64,000 nucleotides of DNA from Ktedonobacter racemifer DSM 44963 (GTDB lineage Bacteria; Chloroflexota; Ktedonobacteria; Ktedonobacterales; Ktedonobacteraceae): NCBI RefSeq assembly GCF_000178855.1, contig NZ_ADVG01000002.1:558001-622000 (forward strand), given 5' to 3'. Position 1 is the first letter of the stretch. The number at the start of each line of letters is the position of its first letter. The notes under the pieces are model-generated. The model was not told the DNA's origin, did no database searches, and saw only the letters and a list, made by a program, of their open reading frames with translations. The position numbers and the translations under genes were made by a program. This document shows, in pieces, positions 16,613-25,935 of the stretch.

Positions 16613-18958
16613 ATGCTCGCGCATCAAACACATCAATGGCAGGGCCGCTCACTCGGACGTTATCTCCTGCTCAGCCTGCTTGGGCGTGGGGGAATGGGTG
16701 AGGTCTGGCAGGCTGAAGATACCCAACTCCATCGCCATGTAGCGATCAAACTCTTGCTCCCTGTTCTCGATAGTGAGAAGGAATACCTGGATGCCTTCCA
16801 CAACGAGGCCCGTCTAGCCGCCTCACTCGATCACCCCCATATTCTCTCTGTCCATGATTTTGGGGAACTACACCATGGTGATGATGTCATTACCTACCTG
16901 GTCATGCCATTTCTCAATGGGGGTACGTTGCGCAATCGTATGGAGAGCATGGCGGAACTTCTTCCTACCAGGGTGAGTTTGCGCTATCTACGCCAGGCTG
17001 CTGAGGCCATTGACTACGCGCACAGTCGACAGGTGCTACATCGTGATGTGACGCCCTCCAATATGCTGCTCCAGGATGATCAGCTCTATCTCTCCGATTT
17101 TGGCATTGCTCGCTTACTCTCGACCTCGACTTATCACAGTCGTACCAGTGTGGCAGTCGGCACCCCGGAATATATGGCCCCCGAACGCATCCAGGAGAAG
17201 GCTGTTCCTGCCAGCGATCTCTACAGCCTCGCAGTCATTGCCTATCAACTGTTCACTGGCAGGCTACCATTTGAGGGCGAAGATGCTCTCGCTGTGCTGC
17301 TCAAACATATTCAGGAACCGCCTCCTTCTCCTCGTCAGTTTCAGCCTCAACTTCCCGAGGAGGCCGCGCAACTGCTACTTACCGCGCTTTCAAAACATCC
17401 TGAGGAGCGCCCTTCGAACTGTGTGGCCTTTGTGACGGCCCTGGAGCAGAGTTTACAAACACCCCAACAGCCTCATGTCACAAAGGCAGATGATCCCGAT
17501 GCAACACTTATCGCGCCCTGGAATAAGCGCGCACGCAATGCTACGCGAGAGAACGATCCCAATCAAACCCTTCCCGTTGGGATTGCCTCTACGTTTAAAC
17601 TCGCCACACCTGGCACACATCCACGCACATCTTCAACAGGGCAAGCTCTTGAAACGACACAAACACAAATATCCGGTCAGACGCGCAAACGCGCTCACGT
17701 TAACAGGCGGGCTTTTATGCTGGGTGTCACCTCGGCAGCTGTCTTCCTGACTGGCTCAGGCCTGGCGTTGGGAAGTTCGCTCTATCGCTCATATACGCAG
17801 GTGCCTGGCCCCCAACAGTTGCACCCCGGACGACCCATTCTGAAACTCAATGGACTGACCGATATTATCTGGAATATCCGCTGGCACCCTCGCGGCCGCT
17901 ACCTGGCAACCGCTGGCTACGATAACCTGGTCCAGGTCTGGGACCTTGACACCCATCTCTCTTCCCAGAGGCATGCGCCGAGCAACCTCTCCCACGCTTC
18001 GGCGATTTGGAAAATTGGAGCCACTGTTAACCGCAATAGCCTGACCTGGTCGCCAGATGGACACGCCCTGGCGCTCTTTGCCCCCCTGCAAGGATGGGCA
18101 GGCTCAGATGCAGTCCTGGCAACAGTCGATGCCTTTCAGCCTCGCGCCTCTCTTCAGCTCTACACTGATCCCAGCACCAGCGCAGATAGATTGTATAGAG
18201 GCCTGAGTTGGTCACCTTCTAATCAGGTGCTGGCGACAGGAACCAAGCAAGGTAATATTTCGCTCTGGCATCCAGAGGCGGGAACGACCCGTGGTGTCTT
18301 CAAACGCTTTACCAATCCTGAGCAATCCACGCAGGATACAGTGTCGGATCTCTTTGATGCCCCTCCTACCCTCTGCTGGTCACGTGACGAGCAGCAAATT
18401 CTGGAATACTTTCAGCCAAACAGCATTACGAGCTGGAATGTCCAGACCGGTCAGAGAGCCACGCTACTGACCCTTCCTGAAACAAAAGGGGAAAAGGGTA
18501 TCGTGTATTTCTTGACATTCCTCAATTCGCCCACTATCCCGACGCAGTTCCTTGCCAGCGATATCGATATTGCCGTCATCTTTGACACTGCTCAAAAAAA
18601 GGTGCTTTCCACCCTGGGCTGTGCTGACCCGGACGCACACCGCAGCGTCATGATACCATCCTATTCAACTTTCAATAAGTTTTGTCCGCAATTGGGACAA
18701 CTCACATGGTCACCCAATGGCCGTTATGTCGCGGGCACCTATTTGAGCAGTAATCAAATCTTCGTCTGGGACTTGCATAATACGCAGCCTCACCTCTCCT
18801 CGGATGGTCATCACCTTCCTGAACTGGCCTTCGGCAAAAACAATGGGCACAGCCAGGGAGAAGTTATTGTCGACCTGGCCTGGTCACCTGATGGGCGCTA
18901 TATAGCATCTTCAGCAACTGATGGCATAGTCCTGATCTGGCAGGTAGATGGAGCGTAG
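16613..18958 (+). CDS. Ser/Thr protein kinase with WD40 propeller, type B, copy 1, catalytic-loop Lys missing
   Basis: 781 residues: kinase about 15-280, a long polar linker (290-360), one hydrophobic segment (about 370-390) and a WD40 propeller. The glycine loop GRGGMGEVW, the lysine in VAIKLL and SDFG are normal, but the catalytic loop reads HRDVTPSN: the conserved lysine of HRDxKxxN is Thr147. This lysine positions the gamma-phosphate, so activity should be reduced or lost, as in pseudokinases; the aspartate remains. It starts 3 bp after copy A1 and ends 3 bp before A2. The closest relative here is the gene at 21156-23429, which has the normal HRDIKPAN. Confidence 0.9.
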   Translation: MLAHQTHQWQGRSLGRYLLLSLLGRGGMGEVWQAEDTQLHRHVAIKLLLPVLDSEKEYLDAFHNEARLAASLDHPHILSVHDFGELHHGDDVITYLVMPFLNGGTLRNRMESMAELLPTRVSLRYLRQAAEAIDYAHSRQVLHRDVTPSNMLLQDDQLYLSDFGIARLLSTSTYHSRTSVAVGTPEYMAPERIQEKAVPASDLYSLAVIAYQLFTGRLPFEGEDALAVLLKHIQEPPPSPRQFQPQLPEEAAQLLLTALSKHPEERPSNCVAFVTALEQSLQTPQQPHVTKADDPDATLIAPWNKRARNATRENDPNQTLPVGIASTFKLATPGTHPRTSSTGQALETTQTQISGQTRKRAHVNRRAFMLGVTSAAVFLTGSGLALGSSLYRSYTQVPGPQQLHPGRPILKLNGLTDIIWNIRWHPRGRYLATAGYDNLVQVWDLDTHLSSQRHAPSNLSHASAIWKIGATVNRNSLTWSPDGHALALFAPLQGWAGSDAVLATVDAFQPRASLQLYTDPSTSADRLYRGLSWSPSNQVLATGTKQGNISLWHPEAGTTRGVFKRFTNPEQSTQDTVSDLFDAPPTLCWSRDEQQILEYFQPNSITSWNVQTGQRATLLTLPETKGEKGIVYFLTFLNSPTIPTQFLASDIDIAVIFDTAQKKVLSTLGCADPDAHRSVMIPSYSTFNKFCPQLGQLTWSPNGRYVAGTYLSSNQIFVWDLHNTQPHLSSDGHHLPELAFGKNNGHSQGEVIVDLAWSPDGRYIASSATDGIVLIWQVDGA

Positions 18959-18961
18959 ACA

Positions 18962-21151
18962 ATGATAAATACCTATACAACACTTCAACGCCTCAATGTG
19001 AACTCGTTGGGACGCTACCAGATACTACGCCGCATCGGACGCGGCAATACAGGCGATATCTGGCTCTGCCGGGATCCACGTCTTGAGCGCCAGGTAGCAG
19101 TGAAAACGCTACCTATTCATCCGCAACAGGATCGCGCCTTCGCGCGGCGCTTCGAGCGAGTGGCAAGAGCGGTCGCGGCTCTTGCTCATCCCCACATACT
19201 TCAAATCCATGACTATGGGAAACAACCACTCCCTTCAGGAGAAACGCTCCCCTATATAGTGCTACCGTTTATTGAGGGCGGTTCGCTGCAAGATTACCTT
19301 AAATCTAATCAACCGCTTCCAGCGGATAAGGCATTTATGCTCCTCAAGCAAGCCGCTGAGGCCATCGATCACGCTCACCAGCAGCATATCATCCACCGCG
19401 ATATTAAGCCTGCTAATATGCTAATACGCGATGGGCGCTGGCTCTTGCTTGCGGATTTCGGCATTGCACGCCTCTTGACATCTCCTGAACAAGACGCCAG
19501 GGGCGAAAGTGACCTGGGAACACCAGAATATATGGCTCCCGAACAGGCTCAGGGCCGGGCCACGACAACGAGCGACATCTATAGCCTCGCGGTTATTGCC
19601 TATCAACTCTTTACAGGTCATCTTCCCTTTGAGGGCGAGACAGCGCTCGCGACGATGATGCAGCATGCATTAGAAAAGCCGCCCTCGCCGCGTCAATTCA
19701 ACGCTGCGCTCTCGGCTACCTTCGAGCGGATCCTGCTTCAAGGCCTGGCAAAAGAGCCCCAACAACGCCCCGCCCTGGCAGGGGAAATGGTGGAACAGTT
19801 AGAGCATGCCTATAAGCATACTGCGCACCAGTATGTCGCTTTGCGTACGCAATATGATCTGCCGACGCTCGCGTTTGAGGACGAATCCATTCATGACGCA
19901 ACACACCAGAAGGTTACACGACCTGACCGTCGTCAATTCCTGCTCGGTAGCGCGGTCGCGGTTGCCTTTGTGACTGGTGGAACACTGGGGACCTGGGGCT
20001 GGCTACGGCATACCTCTACCTCTTCTCCCATACTCCCGTCCCAGCCTCCCCTCTCTGCTCGTCCTGCTCCCTCAGAGTCACGCGATCTGGCGCTTGTGCT
20101 GACTGGGCATAATACTGCGCCCACTCAAATGGCCTGGTCCCCTGATAGTAAAACACTTATTACCGCCGGTGACGATACGCTGGTACTGCGCTGGGATATT
20201 GCCAGTCTCCTACAGAAACCAGATCGTTCTGATACATCCCCATTATATAGTGGGAAACACCTGCAATATGAGTTTGATGGGTCTCTCGTGGCGTGGTCAC
20301 GGGATGGGCAACGAGTGGCCGTGGCGAACTATCTCAACAATAACAAGGCACAACTAGGTATCTTCTCACCACAACTGACCCCTCTCACTCCTCCCCTAAC
20401 GCTAGAACGCTACTTCAGCCTCTGCTGGCTCCCCAACAACTCCCTGGTGATACTCAGATTCATTCCAGAAGATACCTCAAAGAAAACGCCGAGCCGTACT
20501 GAGATGTGTACGCTGGACGCGCAGCTACAAAATCTGCATGTCATTGACCCAAATGCGGCCAAAAATATATCCTTCAAATCCGACACGCTGTCTCTCTCCC
20601 CTGATGGGACACAGGTGGCATTCCTGCGTGATGACAACATTGTTATTGGTTCCTTCCAGATATCACCTACCACCACAAGCTGGCAGCCACGCAGCACGCT
20701 GCCCTTACCTTCATCAAGTTATGACGCTGCCTGGGCCGCGGATAGTCAAACACTTGTAATGTTCACGAACTCTGATGCTGGCAGCATCAGCTACTTCTCT
20801 TCTCAGGATAAGGCACTAATGCCCCACTCCCTTCAAATTCCCTCTAGCTTGAGAAAGCCAACCGACGACGCGAACATACCTCTGGATCCTACCATTAGCG
20901 CGCCGAGCATTAATTGTATCGCCTGCAATCCCGCATCACTCACTCCTGCGGTAGCTGCTGGCACCACTGGCGGGGAAATTTTCCTCTGGAATCGTCAAGA
21001 GAACGCTCATCCCATACATGGTCCGCTTACCAGTACAACCACTGGCACGCGAAGCGTTAAGGCACTCTCCTGGTCGCCTGATGGCAAATGGTTGGCAGCA
21101 AGCTATGGAGATGACAATGCCTCTATTTTGATCTGGAAAGTGCGAGGATAG
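18962..21151 (+). CDS. Ser/Thr protein kinase with WD40 propeller, type A, copy 2
   Basis: 729 residues with the same plan as 14411-16609: kinase (about 17-285), a basic plus hydrophobic segment (RRQFLLGSAVAVAFVTGGTL) and a WD40 propeller. The kinase has HRDIKPAN, DFG and APEQAQ, but its glycine loop reads GRGNTGDIW in place of GRGGMGEVW, so the tip of the ATP-binding loop differs from the three neighbours. The N-terminal protein sequence from RYQILRRIGRG to the DFG region is otherwise very similar to copy A1, including the TLPIH motif after VAVK. It starts 3 bp after the type B copy and ends 4 bp before the next. Confidence 0.91.
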   Translation: MINTYTTLQRLNVNSLGRYQILRRIGRGNTGDIWLCRDPRLERQVAVKTLPIHPQQDRAFARRFERVARAVAALAHPHILQIHDYGKQPLPSGETLPYIVLPFIEGGSLQDYLKSNQPLPADKAFMLLKQAAEAIDHAHQQHIIHRDIKPANMLIRDGRWLLLADFGIARLLTSPEQDARGESDLGTPEYMAPEQAQGRATTTSDIYSLAVIAYQLFTGHLPFEGETALATMMQHALEKPPSPRQFNAALSATFERILLQGLAKEPQQRPALAGEMVEQLEHAYKHTAHQYVALRTQYDLPTLAFEDESIHDATHQKVTRPDRRQFLLGSAVAVAFVTGGTLGTWGWLRHTSTSSPILPSQPPLSARPAPSESRDLALVLTGHNTAPTQMAWSPDSKTLITAGDDTLVLRWDIASLLQKPDRSDTSPLYSGKHLQYEFDGSLVAWSRDGQRVAVANYLNNNKAQLGIFSPQLTPLTPPLTLERYFSLCWLPNNSLVILRFIPEDTSKKTPSRTEMCTLDAQLQNLHVIDPNAAKNISFKSDTLSLSPDGTQVAFLRDDNIVIGSFQISPTTTSWQPRSTLPLPSSSYDAAWAADSQTLVMFTNSDAGSISYFSSQDKALMPHSLQIPSSLRKPTDDANIPLDPTISAPSINCIACNPASLTPAVAAGTTGGEIFLWNRQENAHPIHGPLTSTTTGTRSVKALSWSPDGKWLAASYGDDNASILIWKVRG

Positions 21152-21155
21152 CCCT

Positions 21156-23429
21156 ATGTTAGCGCAACAAACACAATGGCAAGACCATATGTTGGGACGC
21201 TACCGCTTACAAAGGTTGTTGGGGCGGGGCGGGATGGGCGAAGTCTGGCTGGCGGAAGATACCGATCTCCAACGCCAGGTAGCGGTGAAACTGCTTTCGC
21301 CAGTTTTTCGCTCACAACAGACATACTTTCAAGCCTTCAATCGTGAAGCACGCCTGGTTGCCTCGCTTGAACACCCGCACATTCTTTCCGTCCATGATTT
21401 CGGCGAGTTTGCGCTTGCCGACGATGTGATAACGTATCTCATCATGCCCCTTATTTCTGGCGGATCACTTGAGACTCTCTTACGCGAACAGGGACAACCA
21501 TTACCGCGCTCCATTGCGCTGCGTTATCTGCGCCAGGCTGCTGAGGCCATTGATTTCGCACACAGTAAACGGATATTGCATCGTGATATCAAGCCCGCCA
21601 ATATGTTGCTGCAAGATCACTGGCTCTTCATCTCTGACTTCGGTATCGCGACGCTACTCACGACTCAGGCATTTCGCAGCCAGACAAAAGCTGGTTCGGG
21701 CACACCTCTCTATATGGCTCCTGAACAGAGCCTCGGCAAAGCACTCCCCGCCAGCGACCGCTATAGCCTGGCAGTCGTAGCCTACAAACTCCTCACAGGT
21801 CATGTCCCTTTCGAGGGCGATAGTCCCTTCGCCGTCGCGCTCAAACACATCCAGGACGTGCCGCCCTCACCACGCCAGTTCAATCCTGGGCTTTCCCAGG
21901 ACATTGAGCACGTCCTCTTACGTGGCCTGGCAAAAGATCCTGATCAGCGCCCAGCCTCGTGCGTGGCCTTTGTTGATGAATTAGAACGCTTGCATCACCC
22001 ACCGCATCTCGTTCCACGCGTTGAAAACGATCCAGCTTCGACCTTAATCAAACCCATGGCCGAACTACGCTCTTCTCCTCCTCAGGCAGGCGAAGCAGCC
22101 CACCGTGATCGATTACGCTCCCAGAACGCAAACAGCATTGGAGATCAGGCGGCACAAGAACAGTTAGCCACAACCGCTGGCGCGCTTCGGCCTCTCTCAC
22201 GCCGCTCGCTTCTGCTTGGCGGAGCCGCCACTACCATACTCCTGGCTGGCGGAAGCTATGCCCTCGCTAACGCCTATCAACCAGAAGCAACACCGCACCG
22301 TGGGCCACAACGCCTGATTCCAGGTATTCCTCGCCTTAAGTTTACCGGCCATGCCGATAGTGTGAATAATGTGTGCTGGAACCCACAGGGGCGTTTTCTC
22401 GCATCTGGCAGTCTCGATACCCGGATCATGGTCTGGGACCCAACCCCTCTCTTACAGGCGCCGACAAAAACAACACAATCAGTTACACAGCCTGCTGCTC
22501 AATGGAAACTATTCGCGGAAAACTATCGCCATGACCTGGGCTGGTCCCCTGATGGCCGCTTTCTGGTAACCGTCCCTCGGGAGAGTGAGGCATCTGTTAC
22601 GTATACCTTTGCCAGAACGGTTGCGACTATTGATGTCTTCGCACCCCGGGCTCGTATTGCTCTCAATAGTGATCGTAGCGGAAACTATGATACGATCAAC
22701 GAGGTTTCCTCGCCTGCCTGGTCTCCTGATGGCAAGTCTATCGCTACCGTGACCGACCAGAACCAGATCGCTTTCTGGAATGCTCCCAGCACAACTAAGG
22801 GCCAGGGAATTATCAAGCTCTTTAATAATAGTGTTACGAGTGCCAAAGATTACTATGAAATCTCTGTTATTCGCTGGTCTCTCAACGGATCTCTCCTCCT
22901 TGGTTTGGACAACAAGTTTCACCTGCTCGCCTGGGATCTCCAGACGGGGAAACAGCAGGTATTCCCTCTTCCCGACCGCTCTGCTGCGCTCGAGGTATGG
23001 GCACAGACTCGCCAGACACTCAATATGCGCAGCTTGGCAACCTCGCCGGCTCAGCCCAATCAGATCCTCGTCGACGCCTTCGATGTCGCGGCCATCTTTG
23101 ACCTTCAACAACACAAAATTGTTACGCTTTTGACCGTCGCCGACCCCATACTCAAAGGGTTACTCCAGGTTAGCAAACTCACATGGTCCTCCAATGGCCG
23201 CTATGTGGCTGGCTGCTACCTTGGCAGTAATCAGATCTACATCTGGGATCTCGCGAACTCGCGCTCTCACAGGACCAGCAACGGTTTCAAGTTGCCCGAC
23301 CTATCCTTTGGCAAAAACAATGGACACAGTAGCGATATCTTCGACCTTTCCTGGTCACCTGATGGTCGTTTCCTGGCCTCTGCCTCCGCTGATCACTCAG
23401 TGATCATCTGGCAAGTCGATGCGGGATAG
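21156..23429 (+). CDS. Ser/Thr protein kinase with WD40 propeller, type B, copy 2
   Basis: 757 residues: kinase (about 14-280, GRGGMGEVW, VAVK, HRDIKPAN, SDFG), a polar linker, a hydrophobic segment (LLLGGAATTILLAGGSYALA) and a WD40 propeller. It is closest to 16613-18958, from which it differs by having an intact catalytic lysine. It is the last gene of the four. There is a 195-bp gap without a gene after it; no terminator is evident, though an A-rich patch follows. Confidence 0.92.
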   Translation: MLAQQTQWQDHMLGRYRLQRLLGRGGMGEVWLAEDTDLQRQVAVKLLSPVFRSQQTYFQAFNREARLVASLEHPHILSVHDFGEFALADDVITYLIMPLISGGSLETLLREQGQPLPRSIALRYLRQAAEAIDFAHSKRILHRDIKPANMLLQDHWLFISDFGIATLLTTQAFRSQTKAGSGTPLYMAPEQSLGKALPASDRYSLAVVAYKLLTGHVPFEGDSPFAVALKHIQDVPPSPRQFNPGLSQDIEHVLLRGLAKDPDQRPASCVAFVDELERLHHPPHLVPRVENDPASTLIKPMAELRSSPPQAGEAAHRDRLRSQNANSIGDQAAQEQLATTAGALRPLSRRSLLLGGAATTILLAGGSYALANAYQPEATPHRGPQRLIPGIPRLKFTGHADSVNNVCWNPQGRFLASGSLDTRIMVWDPTPLLQAPTKTTQSVTQPAAQWKLFAENYRHDLGWSPDGRFLVTVPRESEASVTYTFARTVATIDVFAPRARIALNSDRSGNYDTINEVSSPAWSPDGKSIATVTDQNQIAFWNAPSTTKGQGIIKLFNNSVTSAKDYYEISVIRWSLNGSLLLGLDNKFHLLAWDLQTGKQQVFPLPDRSAALEVWAQTRQTLNMRSLATSPAQPNQILVDAFDVAAIFDLQQHKIVTLLTVADPILKGLLQVSKLTWSSNGRYVAGCYLGSNQIYIWDLANSRSHRTSNGFKLPDLSFGKNNGHSSDIFDLSWSPDGRFLASASADHSVIIWQVDAG

Positions 23430-23623
23430 GTTTGTCAGATATAGGGTGCATCAATAGAGCGTCCTACGAGTAGACAAAGCAGTTCTCTTTTGAGTACACT
23501 AGAGATGGAAATAGATATATGTCGTGCGTCCTTCGAAAACGGTGACCATTCCTCCTCTTCCATGTTCTTGAAGGGAGCGAAGAAAAACATGAAGCAAGCT
23601 AGCAGTAAAGAAAGGAACCCTTC

Positions 23624-23869
23624 ATGTCGCACCAGTATCATTTTCAGGTCGAAGATGTCACATGCGAGAAATGCGACGCCCGGATTCGTCAGGCACTTCT
23701 TGCGCTTCCTGGTACCCAACAGGTCGAACTCACACGTACACAGGACAACGAAGCTACCGTCATTTTGACGACAGCGGAAGACCTACCCACCACACACATT
23801 GAAACGGCAATTGAGCAACAATCAGCGGGAACATCTCATCAGTACAAGGTTCGTTGGGGAACAGCATAA
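23624..23869 (+). CDS. Heavy-metal-associated (HMA) domain protein, short
   Basis: 81 residues: one ferredoxin-like HMA fold with the metal-binding Cys-x2-Cys in VTCEKCDARI (about residues 11-20), followed by the alternating strands and helices typical of CopZ-like chaperones. The normal MxCxxC has T in place of the first M-x. The function would be copper or zinc binding and transfer, but there is no adjacent P-type ATPase. Start: gaaagga is 8-14 nt upstream. A possible promoter (TTGAGT at 23490, TAGATA at 23512, spacing 16) lies upstream. Confidence 0.78.
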   Translation: MSHQYHFQVEDVTCEKCDARIRQALLALPGTQQVELTRTQDNEATVILTTAEDLPTTHIETAIEQQSAGTSHQYKVRWGTA

Positions 23870-23879
23870 AGAGCAATTA

Positions 23880-23927
23880 GAGAAGCGTTTTCCCCTAACG
23901 TCATCAATGGGGCGATAAACGCTTCTC
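23880..23927 (+). terminator. Hairpin after the HMA gene
   Basis: Perfect 11-bp outer stem, gagaagcgttt (23880-23890) and aaacgcttctc (23917-23927), with an inner cccc/gggg pairing; lies 11 bp after the stop. Confidence 0.65.
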
Positions 23928-24058
23928 CAGCCTTTATTTCTCCTGTGAGATGTGGAGAGAGAAGCCAGAGTATTCTTACTCTCTGTATCAAATGAGACAA
24001 AATCGCATTTACATGGCTGCGATCAGGATTTCCACTGATTCATGACAAAACCCCGCCT

Positions 24059-24733
24059 TTACCACACGTATGGCACCAACCGATAGTGTACCTTCTGTGT
24101 GTATTCACTATATCCGTCTAACTCTTGCTTGAGCATCTTTTCTTCGTCGAGGATGCGGAAGGCGAGCCCAATCACGCCAGGGATGAGGATGACAAGCCCC
24201 CACCAGGAGTCGAGCGCCAGGGGGATGCCTACCATCATGATCAGCGTTCCCACATACATTGGGTGCCGCACGAGCCCATAGAGACCGGTGGAGATGACTT
24301 TCTGGTCCGCCTCTACCGTGATGTTGGCGGCTGCATAACTATTCTGTATGACCACAAACATGGCGATACCAAGTCCAATCGCGACTAGAGCATCCCCAAT
24401 CACTGAGACAGCCGTTGGCACTGGCGACCAGCCAAAACGATGGTCGAAGGCGCTGAATATCATCACCGCTGGCAGCGATAGGAGTGCGCCAGAGATAATA
24501 ATTTTCTGCACTGTTCTGGTTTCCGCCGCTGGCCCAGCATGCATACGCCGCTCAAGGGCTGCCGGATTCTTCAGACTCAAGTAGATGCTAGGGACACTCG
24601 TCGAGAGGGTAAAGACGGCAATAAAAACCCATGCTTGCCAATAATTGAATGTCCACGCTGGCAAAAACAACACCAACCCAAACACTACAAGTCCAATAAG
24701 TCCTGTTCCTGCTGCTTGAAGGCCAGTCTTCAT
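24059..24733 (-). CDS. Isoprenylcysteine carboxyl methyltransferase-family membrane protein
   Basis: 224 residues with about five membrane spans. The C-terminal half has the family motif YGLVRHPMYVG and the end EEKMLKQELDGYSEYTQKVHYRLVPYVW, as in bacterial ICMT/PEMT-like methyltransferases that methylate lipids or small hydrophobic molecules. I start it at the ATG at 24733 (agagaag just upstream); a longer start at 24775 adds 14 polar residues without a good ribosome site. It follows the TetR gene in the same direction, so the two are likely one unit under TetR control. Confidence 0.8.
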   Translation of the reverse strand: MKTGLQAAGTGLIGLVVFGLVLFLPAWTFNYWQAWVFIAVFTLSTSVPSIYLSLKNPAALERRMHAGPAAETRTVQKIIISGALLSLPAVMIFSAFDHRFGWSPVPTAVSVIGDALVAIGLGIAMFVVIQNSYAAANITVEADQKVISTGLYGLVRHPMYVGTLIMMVGIPLALDSWWGLVILIPGVIGLAFRILDEEKMLKQELDGYSEYTQKVHYRLVPYVW

Positions 24734-24745
24734 GATTGCTTCTCT

Positions 24746-24965
24746 CTTTTCTCGTCGCGCGTTCCCTTGGCTCATTCGCTTGCCAATTGGACGTGGAGGA
24801 CGTGTTAAGACCTGTTGGGGGTCTTGTCCTTGTTCCCTTATAAGGAGCTTGTCCTGCTTCTCCTGTGAGGGTCTTTTCTCGCCGCGCGTTCTATCGGCTC
24901 AGTAGTGTGGCATCGCCGATTGGACGTGAAAGATATGTTGTAACCCCGTTAGGGAGCTTGTCCTG
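24746..24965. repeat. Imperfect direct repeat between the TetR and methyltransferase genes
   Basis: Two related blocks: 24746-24830 begins cttttctcgtcgcgcgttc and 24873-24965 begins cttttctcgccgcgcgttc. Both go on to an attggacgtg core and end with a ttgtcct motif. Similarity is clear but broken by small indels. The second block reaches into the 3' end of the TetR gene, so a local duplication of the regulator's tail is plausible. Confidence 0.6.
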
Positions 24966-25689
24966 GATCTTCTTGCTGATTGTTCTCTCGTATCGCCTCA
25001 ACCCAGAGTTGCGCCCCTTCGGCATTAGTTCGGTAGAAGGTGTACGGTGGCACGCCTAATACTCGCTCGATAGCATCCATGTAGACGACATGGGTAGTAA
25101 CGATCTCTTCGATGAGGCGTTGATCATTGTCGCGCGTCTGGTCTAAGGCGAACAGTAATTCAGCATGCCTGTCTCCCATTCCTTGTAACAGGGTCACAAT
25201 GACTTCCCCTGCGTTGTCAGGATAAGCGACGACAAAGCTGCCTTCCTGAATGCCTTGCCGGACTATCTCGTTGAGCAGTTGCGCTCGCTGTCTGGCAATC
25301 GCCTCAGTCACTCTGAGTCGCACAACGGCATTGCTATCGGAATACCAGACACGCCCAATCCTGACCACTTCCGCCTTGCGCTCCATTCTCAAACGGTCCA
25401 GCGTATCAAAGAAGCCCTGGAATTTTTCGCGGGCGCTCAGCTTAGGGTCATCAATGAGCTGTCGAAGCGGCTTCCCCGACTCTTCCTTGACCTGCTTGAT
25501 GAAGGATTCTAACAAGGCTTCGCGCGAGGCGAAATAATGATGGAAGGCCCCTCTTGAGATTCGCACTTCCTCCAGGATATCCTGGATCGACATGCGTTCA
25601 TACCCCTTGCTCAACATCAGTCGCTGGGCCGTATTGAGGATCTGTGCACGTTTGGCTGCGTATTGTTCTGGTCTAACGATTCGTGCCAT
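24949..25689 (-). CDS. TetR-family transcriptional regulator
   Basis: 246 residues. The N-terminal 50 residues form the TetR helix-turn-helix: AQILNTAQRLMLSKGYERMS, then IQDILEEVRISRGAFHHYFASREALLESF. The rest is the variable ligand-binding and dimer domain. A palindromic operator lies immediately upstream (25720-25738). The downstream methyltransferase gene is the likely target together with itself. The C-terminal end overlaps a local direct repeat. Confidence 0.92.
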   Translation of the reverse strand: MARIVRPEQYAAKRAQILNTAQRLMLSKGYERMSIQDILEEVRISRGAFHHYFASREALLESFIKQVKEESGKPLRQLIDDPKLSAREKFQGFFDTLDRLRMERKAEVVRIGRVWYSDSNAVVRLRVTEAIARQRAQLLNEIVRQGIQEGSFVVAYPDNAGEVIVTLLQGMGDRHAELLFALDQTRDNDQRLIEEIVTTHVVYMDAIERVLGVPPYTFYRTNAEGAQLWVEAIRENNQQEDPGQAP

Positions 25690-25719
25690 TGCCTCTCCTC
25701 AGTCAATAAAAAGACACTC

Positions 25720-25738
25720 TGACTATTAATTATAGTCA
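25720..25738. promoter_or_regulatory. Palindromic operator upstream of the TetR gene
   Basis: TGACTAT (25720-25726), a 5-bp spacer and ATAGTCA (25732-25738): perfect 7-bp arms, 31 bp before the TetR start codon. On the minus strand it contains TTGACT and TATAAT-like bases, so binding would cover the promoter. It fits autorepression by the adjacent regulator. Confidence 0.6.
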
Positions 25739-25787
25739 ACAAATTTCTCTTGTCAAGGTGTAAAAGAGCAGAGGTCTTTTCACCCAA

Positions 25788-25838
25788 AACGCCGCAGGAT
25801 GCCCCTGCCCTTTCAGGCATGGGGAGGAATGCGGCGTT
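25788..25838. repeat. Long two-stage hairpin upstream of the TnpB gene
   Basis: Outer arms aacgccgca (25788-25796) and tgcggcgtt (25830-25838), inner arms gcccctgcc and ggcatgggg. Hairpins like this mark ends of IS200/IS605-type elements. It lies 98 bp before the tnpB start, so it may be the left end of this element or a relic of another. Confidence 0.5.
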
Positions 25839-25898
25839 CCTTTGTCGGTGGCTTGGGTGGAATACGCCGTAGACATGCTCTCATCTGCTCATGTATTG

Positions 25899-25928
25899 TT
25901 GACAGTTAGATGAAAACTATGGTATAAT
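25899..25928 (+). promoter_or_regulatory. Consensus promoter for a leaderless tnpB transcript
   Basis: Perfect -35 TTGACA (25899-25904) and perfect -10 TATAAT (25923-25928), spacing 18 bp. The ATG of tnpB follows 7 bp after the -10, so the transcript would start at or next to the start codon, without room for a Shine-Dalgarno. Leaderless translation is inferred. Confidence 0.75.
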
Positions 25929-25935
25929 TTAGCGT

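Noticed and set aside
25250..25537. Plus-strand frames opposite the TetR gene
   Set aside because: Antisense to a clear regulator and without any motif.
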